19,044 bases of DNA from Promethearchaeia archaeon (lineage in GTDB: Archaea > Asgardarchaeota > Lokiarchaeia > Sigyniarchaeales > SOKP01). Positions 1 through 6,402 of this stretch are shown piece after piece. Position numbers and translations under genes: made by a program. Each line of letters opens with the position of its first letter. The stretch's first letter is position 1. The DNA lies in NCBI GenBank assembly GCA_029856445.1, contig JAHQWY010000029.1:1-19044 (forward strand). The letters run 5' to 3'. The notes below the pieces were generated by a model. That model saw nothing but the letters and a program-made list of their open reading frames with translations, searched no databases and had not been told where the DNA came from.

Positions 1-2381
1 GTTTTTTCTTCTTCTAAGTCTAAATCTAATTCTTTCTTACTCCAATCTGAAATTTCTTTCATCTGATCCTTAGTAGGATTTTTAAGAAACACACTGTCGG
101 TATCACCATATAAAACCTCTACACCTAATTCTTCAGCTTTTTTGATTGTTTGTTTAATGGAATATTGTCCTATTCCTGTAGTGCTTTCTGCTACTGGTAA
201 GCAAAATAATGGGAAATTTTGTGATCCAAATACACCATAGCTTCCATTAATAAAAACTTTAAGAGCTTGTTGTATAGTTTGGTAATAATTACGCTGTTTT
301 TCTGATAAGCTTTTATCCCCTGATTTTGGTTTAAAATATTTTACTCTGATATCACGGAAAAATCCAACTACATATGCAAAGATCCCCATTTTATGGGTAC
401 ATATGTGATAAGGAGTTCCTTTTACTAGATTATCTTCATCATCCTCATGAGGACATAAGACTGTTTCATATGAAAGATTATATTCTTTTATTATAGAAGG
501 ATATAGGCTTGCGAAATCCATCACTACTACATCATAGTGAATTCCAGGGACAGGAGGTACGACGTAAGCGCCCATAAATTTCTCATCATCAGCTTTGGAT
601 GATAAAATACCTCCTTTTTTCAATTCTGCTATTTCAGATCTACGTGGAATTAGAGAATTTTTCCTCCGATGTTCGAAATAAAAAATGTTTTGTATCCAAG
701 TTGAAATTTGTCTACGAACCATATCATGAATGGGCATCTTTGTTATTCTACATAGGAGAATTATCAAATTCCAAACTAGTGAGTTGTTAAACTTTGTAAG
801 ATCTAATGTTAATATAGAATCCTTAAGATTATACCATGAAAGAATATCATATTCCATTTCATGAATTATTTCGTCATGTTGATATTTTTCTTCTCCGAGT
901 AGAGCAGCACTAATGGCATTAAGTGAAGCACTCTCGTATACACCCCCAAATGCGTATCCTGAAATACTTCGATTAAAGAATAAATTGAAAAGATCAATGT
1001 GGATACCGCTTCTTAAATCACATTCTGCTTTTGATAATATTCCAAAACCTCGCTTTACATGAATAGGATTCAGATCTCGACTAATCTTCAATCTATCCGC
1101 TCGATGGGATAGATAGTTTAAATCAAAATTATCACCGTTAAAAGTTATAACGACAGGATAGTTCCATAACAGTCGAAAGGTTTCTACAATTAAATCCTTT
1201 TCAGTTTTAAAGAGAATAATTCGTGCATCAGAGGGAAAATCTTCATGAAGCTTTTCAAATGTATAATCTTCTCGATCGAGCATATATACTACTTTTAATC
1301 CATCAGTAGCTACAAACGACACACTTATAACTTCTTGGTTAGCTAAAGTTGGATCAGGAATTTTATAGTCTCTTTCACCTATTTTAACCTCAATATCCAT
1401 AGCCACACGCTTGACCTCAGGGATAGGTGTAATAAAGATATCAAAAAATTTCTCAGAAAATTCTTGGATTTCTGGAGTTTCGTTTTTAAATAGAGTTCGA
1501 AGCTCGTTAGTCATTTTTTTAGAATTATCATCAATTTTTTCAAAATTTAATATTTCGAGTTTTCCATTTTTGATGGTATATATTAACCCAGGGATTAACT
1601 GGGTATCAAAGATATAATTTAAGTGATAGCGGATATCAGCTTCCCATGCTTTCTTTTCGTTTCCCCCTAAGATATTCCGAATATTAATTCCCGAACCACC
1701 TATGTTTGTAGGTGTCTTACCATAAATCTTTGTCATTTTAATTTCTTTATCTTCCAATAAATCAAAACGTTTTATTTCTTCAAATCGCTTGAAACCTTCA
1801 TAATCTGTTAATTTAACTTTCTTTTCAGTTTTGTCATTAAAAGTTAATCCTTTTAACTCTGATATTGGTTCCTTACTTAAACAATATGGTTCATGATCGG
1901 TTGTATCAATCCAAATCTTTATTTCATCGGTGTCAAGATCATAGAATTTACAAAATGCTTTATTTTGACCGCCATCATAATCAACATCCAGTAATAAACC
2001 TCTTTCTAAATTCTCAACTATGTCTTCCTTTGCAATCAAATAACGGATATATTTTGAGGTTACCCCTTCTCTAAGGACTTTTTCTAATTTTATATTGCTT
2101 TCCTTTAATCCAAACGACTCATCTTTTTCTGTGAAGAAGGAGAGTTGAGAGAGTTTTTTTGTTTCAGGTTTTTCCTTTGGTAAAGTTTCAGTAGTTTCTT
2201 CTTTTTTAGCTGTTAAAACTCTTTTAGGTGGTTTTTCTTCTTCTGGAGGTTTAACTTTCTCTTTCTTAGGTTCCTCTTTTGGTTCTTTCTTCCCCTGTTC
2301 TTTTTCATCAACAAAGGAAAATAATGACGTTTGAGTTTTATCTTCAGCTTTCTTATTCCTTCCCTTTTTTGGACTCGGCAA
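1..2381 (-). CDS. polB: Family-B DNA polymerase, 5' part (C-terminus beyond window edge)
   Basis: Replicative or repair DNA polymerase with proofreading exonuclease. The reverse strand is open for about 793 codons and runs off the left edge. Visible motifs: Exo I with D329-I-E331; Exo II NGDNFD; Exo III YNLKD; motif A DFASLYPS beginning at D622; motif B KVFINGSYG near residue 706; motif C YGDTDS with D760 and D762. Both active sites therefore look intact; only the thumb and C-terminus are missing. No ATG or GTG lies between the upstream in-frame stop and the conserved region, so TTG at 2381 is the first usable start. The first ~95 residues are a Lys/Glu/Pro-rich tail carrying QTSLFSFV at 17-24, which fits a PCNA-interacting (PIP) box, and a looser QLSFF at 79-83. 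Family assignment is firm; the exact start is less certain. Confidence 0.95.
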   Translation of the reverse strand, partial: MPSPKKGRNKKAEDKTQTSLFSFVDEKEQGKKEPKEEPKKEKVKPPEEEKPPKRVLTAKKEETTETLPKEKPETKKLSQLSFFTEKDESFGLKESNIKLEKVLREGVTSKYIRYLIAKEDIVENLERGLLLDVDYDGGQNKAFCKFYDLDTDEIKIWIDTTDHEPYCLSKEPISELKGLTFNDKTEKKVKLTDYEGFKRFEEIKRFDLLEDKEIKMTKIYGKTPTNIGGSGINIRNILGGNEKKAWEADIRYHLNYIFDTQLIPGLIYTIKNGKLEILNFEKIDDNSKKMTNELRTLFKNETPEIQEFSEKFFDIFITPIPEVKRVAMDIEVKIGERDYKIPDPTLANQEVISVSFVATDGLKVVYMLDREDYTFEKLHEDFPSDARIILFKTEKDLIVETFRLLWNYPVVITFNGDNFDLNYLSHRADRLKISRDLNPIHVKRGFGILSKAECDLRSGIHIDLFNLFFNRSISGYAFGGVYESASLNAISAALLGEEKYQHDEIIHEMEYDILSWYNLKDSILTLDLTKFNNSLVWNLIILLCRITKMPIHDMVRRQISTWIQNIFYFEHRRKNSLIPRRSEIAELKKGGILSSKADDEKFMGAYVVPPVPGIHYDVVVMDFASLYPSIIKEYNLSYETVLCPHEDDEDNLVKGTPYHICTHKMGIFAYVVGFFRDIRVKYFKPKSGDKSLSEKQRNYYQTIQQALKVFINGSYGVFGSQNFPLFCLPVAESTTGIGQYSIKQTIKKAEELGVEVLYGDTDSVFLKNPTKDQMKEISDWSKKELDLDLEEEK

Positions 2382-2479
2382 TTTATAATCCCATAAATAA
2401 TGATAATTTAATTGTCAACTATTAATAAGTAGTATAATATCTATTATAATACCAACTATTCCTACTTTAATAGGATTTT

Positions 2480-2516
2480 TACTTCTTTAAAACTCTAAAT
2501 TGTATTAAAAGAAGTA
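2480..2516. repeat. Inverted repeat between polB and the small upstream gene
   Basis: TACTTCTTT (2480-2488) and AAAGAAGTA (2508-2516) are perfect 9-bp inverted arms around a 19-nt AT-rich loop. The repeat lies just past the stop of the unknown gene at 2545 and upstream of the polB start, so it could form a hairpin in the 3' end of that transcript or in the polB leader. Nothing else is recognisable in the 163-bp gap apart from AT-rich promoter-like sequence around 2430-2455. Confidence 0.4.
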
Positions 2517-2544
2517 GACTTAGTTAATTTATTTCGAAATTACC

Positions 2545-2892
2545 TTAACTGTTTCTATTTTGAGCGATTATATTCTTAATCTCATCTAAAAGAAGCTGTT
2601 TTTCGGCGCGGAACCAATCCAACTCGCTTTTACTTGGATTTTCTCCGGCTATTATGCTTGCAACTTCCTTTATTTCATCTTCGGGAGGTTGAATTATCTC
2701 CCCGTTTACATCATCCCGTATTAATAAAACAAGATTGTCTGTCTCTAATGGTTTAATATCATATCCATTTTTAACATTTTTGTTAATGGTCACACATAGC
2801 TGAGCTAAATCCCAAATGGATTTCTCCATGCTCTCTCCTCTCTTATATATCTTAAAGGCCAATTTAACAACATCTTCTTTTGTAAACGGCAT
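2545..2892 (-). CDS. Unknown small protein, 115 aa
   Basis: I do not recognise this protein. I chose ATG at 2892 rather than the TTG four codons upstream, because a GAGAGGA ribosome-binding site sits about 4 nt before that ATG and would lie inside the gene if the TTG were used. The product begins MPFTKEDVVKLAF, is soluble and acidic overall, has no membrane segment, and looks helical at both ends: a helix up to about residue 40 and a charged one in the last 30 residues. A middle segment of alternating hydrophobics (residues ~50-70, containing NLVLLIRDD) suggests beta strands. It lies 163 bp upstream of polB on the same strand and might be cotranscribed with it, but the gap is large. Confidence 0.7.
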   Translation of the reverse strand: MPFTKEDVVKLAFKIYKRGESMEKSIWDLAQLCVTINKNVKNGYDIKPLETDNLVLLIRDDVNGEIIQPPEDEIKEVASIIAGENPSKSELDWFRAEKQLLLDEIKNIIAQNRNS

Positions 2893-3015
2893 TTTTCCTC
2901 TCAAAGTTAATATTTAATAATTTATGAAAAATAGTTCAAGTTAACTTTTAACTATTTGTGTTGATTTTTAAACGCCCCGAAACCACAAAATTAAAAATTT
3001 ATAATATTTTCATAT

Positions 3016-3045
3016 AAAATATAGAATAAAAAAATTCTATATTTT
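3016..3045. promoter_or_regulatory. tRNA-Thr promoter within a perfect 12-bp inverted repeat
   Basis: Arms AAAATATAGAAT (3016-3027) and ATTCTATATTTT (3034-3045) are exact reverse complements around an A6 spacer, ending one base before the mature tRNA. A TATA-box-like TATAAAAT at 3013-3020 is centred about 30 nt upstream of the tRNA 5' end, as expected for an archaeal tRNA promoter, and overlaps the left arm. Confidence 0.5.
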
Positions 3046-3046
3046 C

Positions 3047-3118
3047 GCCTCCGTGGCTTAGTGGTAGAGCAGCAGACTTGTAATCTGCCGGTCGTGGGTT
3101 CAAGTCCCACCGGGGGCT
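3047..3118 (+). tRNA. tRNA-Thr (anticodon UGU)
   Basis: The sequence folds into a standard cloverleaf. The acceptor stem GCCTCCG pairs with CGGGGGC, with one T-G pair. The D arm starts GCTT and closes with GAGC. The anticodon stem GCAGA/TCTGC encloses loop CTTGTAA, placing TGT at positions 34-36, which reads ACA (Thr). A 5-nt variable loop precedes T arm GTGGG-TTCAAGT-CCCAC. The discriminator base is U, as in many archaeal tRNA-Thr. No intron is present and CCA is not encoded. Confidence 0.97.
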
Positions 3119-3136
3119 ATTTTCCCTTATTTTCTT
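3119..3136 (+). terminator. T-rich 3' end of the tRNA transcript
   Basis: Runs of four T residues on the coding strand follow directly after the tRNA (attttcccttattttc). Oligo-T without a hairpin is the usual termination signal in archaea. Confidence 0.4.
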
Positions 3137-3258
3137 CAATTCTATAATCATTTATTCATTTTTTAAAATGCTTATAAGAAGTTTTCTCCAAGAATATATC
3201 CACATTCTTTCTGATTTGAATTTTCATCCTTTTCTACTATAACAAATAGCAAGTTTTG

Positions 3259-3273
3259 TATATAGTTTTATAG
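3259..3273 (+). promoter_or_regulatory. TATATAG-type element upstream of the phosphodiesterase
   Basis: TATATAG (3259-3265) is followed by TATAG ending at 3273, 8 bp later, about 55 bp ahead of the presumed TATA box. It is a short, degenerate version of the repeat arrays at 5000-5034, 15111-15144 and 16336-16362. It could be chance in DNA this AT-rich. Confidence 0.25.
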
Positions 3274-3321
3274 GCACCTCCTTGTTTTCTAATATTTGAT
3301 AATATCATATTTTTTATTTAC

Positions 3322-3339
3322 GGGAATATTATAATTCCC
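3322..3339 (+). promoter_or_regulatory. TATA box embedded in an inverted repeat, phosphodiesterase promoter
   Basis: GGGAATATTATAATTCCC has 6-bp inverted arms (GGGAAT/ATTCCC) around ATTATA. The octamer TATTATAA (3327-3334) is centred about 29 nt before the ATG at 3360 and no Shine-Dalgarno sequence precedes that ATG, so a leaderless transcript is likely. A repressor bound to the symmetrical arms would cover the TATA box. The same octamer TATTATAA appears at the AbrB-PhoU promoter (16451-16458). Confidence 0.5.
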
Positions 3340-3359
3340 ACGTTAAGATTTCTAATATT

Positions 3360-4934
3360 ATGAATAGGTTAAATAGAATTATCTACTGCATAATTGATAA
3401 CGTAAGATCTGACCATCTATTTAATTTTATAGAAAAGGGATTGCTTCCTAACATAAAGAAACTGATGGAAAATGGGATTTATTCCAAGAATTGTATAACC
3501 GATTTTCCTCCGATTACCTATCCTACTCAGGTATCATTAATTACAGGGACATACACTGGTGATTATCGTAAAGAAAACTGTCATGGCGTTCCATTAATGA
3601 ATTGGATGGGACGTGATGTTGCTCCGCCGTTTTTAAGAGATTATGCTGCAAGAAACCTACAAATATATAAGCTTAACAAAGATCTAGGAAACAGATGTAA
3701 AACTATTCTTGAAATGGTGGGAGATGGGAAGACTGCTAGTATAGCTCAGTTTGTCAACCGAGGATCAAGCTATTTTTTCCCCGAAAGAAAAACTAAACTT
3801 GCTATGTATTATCTAACCTTATATTATTCCCGAAATATAAAAAAAATGATGGCTAGAGCGGATACCGGTTTAGTGAAGAAATTAATTGACACTTATAAGA
3901 AGCCTATAAAATATGTTAAAGATCCTGAACCTCCCATTGCCTCATTATTATGGTTTATGACACCTGATATTTTGCTACATATCTTTGGGTCTGATTCACA
4001 GATCTATAAACTGAATATTTTACATATCGATAAAGTAATAGGGATATTAGTTGAAGATTTAGATAAAATGGGATATTTAGATGATACTGCGATTGCAATT
4101 ACTGCAGATCATGGAAATTATAAGGCAGAGAGATATGGGACTATACATGATTTTTTTAAAGTAAATAAGCTAACTCATTATCATCCTCGAAGGAATTTAA
4201 GAGGAAATATGAATTTGGCTAAATATGATGGAATTGGGTTCTTTAACTTCAAGGGGAAGACCAATCCAGATTTAGGAAATAGTTGGCCTCATCCTTCTGT
4301 TAAAGAACTGGAAAATTATGGGCCTAAAAAGATAAATCTATTGGAGAGTTTATTCAAAATTGATGGTAGCCATTTAATGTACTTTAGAGACGAAAAAAAT
4401 ACAGTTAATAGGGGAGTTATTCATTTAAAAAAAAAAATTATTAAATCTAACAAAATAAAATCGGGTACTATTGAATATTCCGGTATTGGAAATGATTATA
4501 AAACGAAATATATAATGGAAAACGATACTTGCGATATTTTTGGTTACTTAAACGACGAAAGTGCTAGTAAATTATTGGACAATAAATTTCATACCATTCA
4601 AGAATGGCTCAGTGCCACATATCACCTTGATTATCCAATTTACCCCGATTTAATACCTCGTCATTTTAAAAATCCTAGAAGTGCAGATATAATTCTGAGT
4701 AATGATGGATCTGTAGTTTATAATCTAAAAAATGGGAAAAGAGGCAACAAAAATATCTATAATCATGATATGGGTATAAGAGAATGCATGAATGTTCCAT
4801 TGGTTATTGGTGGATCTTTGGATATTCCACATAAACAAATTCCCTACTGTAAAATAACTGATATTGTTCCAACTCTTTTAAAAATGTTAGGGAAGACACC
4901 TCATAAGAGTGTTATAGGTCAGACTTTAATATAA
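3360..4934 (+). CDS. Alkaline-phosphatase-superfamily phosphodiesterase (nucleotide pyrophosphatase type)
   Basis: Predicted two-metal hydrolase of phosphodiester or phosphonate-type bonds. It has the complete ligand set of the type I phosphodiesterase/nucleotide pyrophosphatase group: D13 in the first strand (IIDN), nucleophile T53 within PPITYPTQ (compare PTKTFPN in eukaryotic ENPPs), D203 and H207 in PDILLH, D250 and H251 in TADHGN, and a late H469 in NHDMG. Length (524 aa) suits the family. No signal peptide or membrane helix is seen, so it is probably cytosolic. The ATG is chosen for its TATA-box spacing and the family N-terminus, in which the metal Asp follows a short strand. It lies 190 bp upstream of the phosphate-type ABC operon, on the same strand but with separate promoter sequence between. 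Release of phosphate from an organic P compound is an inference; the substrate cannot be read from the sequence. Confidence 0.85.
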   Translation: MNRLNRIIYCIIDNVRSDHLFNFIEKGLLPNIKKLMENGIYSKNCITDFPPITYPTQVSLITGTYTGDYRKENCHGVPLMNWMGRDVAPPFLRDYAARNLQIYKLNKDLGNRCKTILEMVGDGKTASIAQFVNRGSSYFFPERKTKLAMYYLTLYYSRNIKKMMARADTGLVKKLIDTYKKPIKYVKDPEPPIASLLWFMTPDILLHIFGSDSQIYKLNILHIDKVIGILVEDLDKMGYLDDTAIAITADHGNYKAERYGTIHDFFKVNKLTHYHPRRNLRGNMNLAKYDGIGFFNFKGKTNPDLGNSWPHPSVKELENYGPKKINLLESLFKIDGSHLMYFRDEKNTVNRGVIHLKKKIIKSNKIKSGTIEYSGIGNDYKTKYIMENDTCDIFGYLNDESASKLLDNKFHTIQEWLSATYHLDYPIYPDLIPRHFKNPRSADIILSNDGSVVYNLKNGKRGNKNIYNHDMGIRECMNVPLVIGGSLDIPHKQIPYCKITDIVPTLLKMLGKTPHKSVIGQTLI

Positions 4935-4999
4935 TCTTATTTGGTTTTATCACACCTATTAATATTTCTAAGATGTATCGAATTAAACTTCAGTTGATA

Positions 5000-5034
5000 T
5001 ATATAGTTCTATATAGCATATATAGGGTATATAG
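5000..5034 (+). promoter_or_regulatory. Array of four TATATAG units upstream of the ABC operon
   Basis: TATATAG occurs at 5000-5006, 5010-5016, 5019-5025 and 5028-5034: four direct copies at 10-, 9- and 9-bp spacing, separated by unrelated short spacers (TTC, CA, GG). Because the spacers differ, this is not a simple dinucleotide run. It lies about 65-100 bp ahead of the AT-rich TATA candidate near 5100, a position suiting an activator site. Confidence 0.5.
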
Positions 5035-5095
5035 GATTATTTAATTAAAGGTATAGAATTATCCTATTAAAGTTAAAGCCCATAATTAGGAAGAT

Positions 5096-5113
5096 AAAAA
5101 ATATATATATAAT
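5096..5113 (+). promoter_or_regulatory. Candidate TATA region of the ABC operon
   Basis: An A5 run leads into an uninterrupted TATATATATAAT at 5102-5113. Depending on which register TBP uses, transcription would begin close to the small ORF at 5125 or a few bases inside it. A second candidate, TATTTAATTAA around 5038-5047, would give a leader of roughly 50 nt. Confidence 0.4.
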
Positions 5114-5124
5114 AGAAAGCTTCC

Positions 5125-5223
5125 ATGAATCGACGAATCATATTTTTGATAGCTCTACTTATAGGGATAACAACTGGTATCATTTTTGCTTTAGTAGACA
5201 ATTACATTAACTCATTTATATAA
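5125..5223 (+). CDS. Possible 32-aa single-span membrane micropeptide
   Basis: ATG at 5125 opens 32 codons ending in TAA, 26 nt before the binding-protein gene and in the same direction. The product has two Arg near its start (MNRR), then about 20 hydrophobic residues (IIFLIALLIGITTGIIFALV), then a polar end: a classic small membrane protein. There is no convincing Shine-Dalgarno sequence, so translation would have to be leaderless or weak, and one reading of the TATA region puts the transcript start just inside it. It resembles the N-terminal anchor of the next gene (TIIIIFALGFLIGSI), so it may be a small transporter subunit, or a non-translated relic of an anchor sequence. Confidence 0.45.
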   Translation: MNRRIIFLIALLIGITTGIIFALVDNYINSFI

Positions 5224-5249
5224 AGGAAATTAGGGATGCTCCATAAATT

Positions 5250-6374
5250 ATGAGTCGAATCCGTAAAGTTAAGAAACGTAGTAAAAGCACTATAATAATA
5301 ATTTTTGCTTTGGGTTTTCTCATAGGAAGTATTTCTACAAATTTTATTCTCAGTAGCAGAGGAGAAAAAACTCACATAACGATTATATATAGCTCCGAAA
5401 AAGCTAGTTGGATGACAATTGCATACACGAATTTCATGAGTGAATGGAAAAGTACTCATCCTGATGAAGAAATATCAATTGATATGCATCCATATGGATC
5501 AGCAAATTCGATAATTGGAATTTTGAATAGAGAGATTTTTCCTACAATTTGGAGCCCAGCAAGCTCTATATGGATGCCATTATTAAATACGAAATGGGCT
5601 GATTTAACTAAAAGTAGCGTTGAAATAGTAAATATTAGTGCTGCGGTTAAAATAATATATTCACCAATAGTGATCGCTACTTGGGAAGCTTTTAACCAGA
5701 CTTATAATATTAAAGGTTTTTCGGATGTACATAATTTAATTTTAAATCCTAATGTGAATATTAAAATGGCACACACTGATCCTCGATTATCAAATTCAGG
5801 TTTTATGAGTGTAATTATGGCGTTATCTGCTGCTTCTGGAACACCTTCAGAGAATTTAACAATGGCAGATCTTACCAACTCTAGTAATCAACAATGGCTA
5901 AAACAATTTGAATCAAGTGCTATAACATACGGCACATCAACAGGTTTCTTAGCTCGTTATATGAAAAATGAAGGACCAAGTTCATTAAACATTGTTATGT
6001 TATATGAAAATTTGATACGAGATATTTCAAGCACCTCTACAGGAGGTAAAGTTATTGCGATCTATCCTGAGGAAGGCACATTATATAGTGATCATCCATT
6101 TTGCATTTTAAATGCCGATTGGATCGATGATGACCAGAAAGAGGTAGCAAAAGCCTTTCTAAATTATCTACAAAAGACAAAGACGGTTGAATCTGCTCTT
6201 GAATATGGCTTTAGACCTATTAATTCTTCAATTTCATTAGATCCAGAGGTATTTAACTATGAATCTAATGGGATTGCTTTCAATCTAACTGTTCCTGAGC
6301 TAAACACCCCAATAGATGGAGAGGTATTATTAAAAATCCCAGATCTTTGGTTACTTTGTAGAGCTACGGCGTAA
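5250..6374 (+). CDS. ABC importer substrate-binding protein, membrane-anchored
   Basis: Extracytoplasmic solute receptor for the transporter encoded by the next three genes. The 374-aa product starts with a basic stretch (SRIRKVKKRSK) and one hydrophobic helix at residues ~14-34 with no lipobox Cys, so it is probably held to the outer face of the membrane by an uncleaved anchor. After that comes THITIIYSSEKASW, a first beta strand and loop as in type II periplasmic binding proteins, and later PTIWSPASSIW near residue 93, a motif I associate with the SBP_bac_11-like group. The start is ATG 5250; a purine-rich GGGATG lies 12 nt upstream. It is not similar by eye to the PstS at 15213-16133. The substrate is inferred from the neighbours (DUF47, pst, PiT) to be phosphate or another oxyanion. 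Confidence 0.8.
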   Translation: MSRIRKVKKRSKSTIIIIFALGFLIGSISTNFILSSRGEKTHITIIYSSEKASWMTIAYTNFMSEWKSTHPDEEISIDMHPYGSANSIIGILNREIFPTIWSPASSIWMPLLNTKWADLTKSSVEIVNISAAVKIIYSPIVIATWEAFNQTYNIKGFSDVHNLILNPNVNIKMAHTDPRLSNSGFMSVIMALSAASGTPSENLTMADLTNSSNQQWLKQFESSAITYGTSTGFLARYMKNEGPSSLNIVMLYENLIRDISSTSTGGKVIAIYPEEGTLYSDHPFCILNADWIDDDQKEVAKAFLNYLQKTKTVESALEYGFRPINSSISLDPEVFNYESNGIAFNLTVPELNTPIDGEVLLKIPDLWLLCRATA

Positions 6375-6402
6375 GAACTATTAAATCCTATTTGGTGAAA
6401 AT

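Noticed and set aside
599..2074. Plus-strand ORFs of 63-69 codons at 599, 1411 and 1865
   Set aside because: They lie antisense to polB, whose frame carries all exonuclease and polymerase motifs; none has a recognisable product.
4998..5045. AT-rich repeats as a CRISPR array or replication origin
   Set aside because: Units are only 7 bp with 2-3 bp spacers, no cas genes are present, and no Cdc6/Orc1 gene or typical ORB G-rich element is seen.
5236..5253. Five-codon mini-ORF (ATG CTC CAT AAA TTA TGA) overlapping the binding-protein ATG
   Set aside because: Too short to separate from chance; translational coupling is possible but nothing else supports it.
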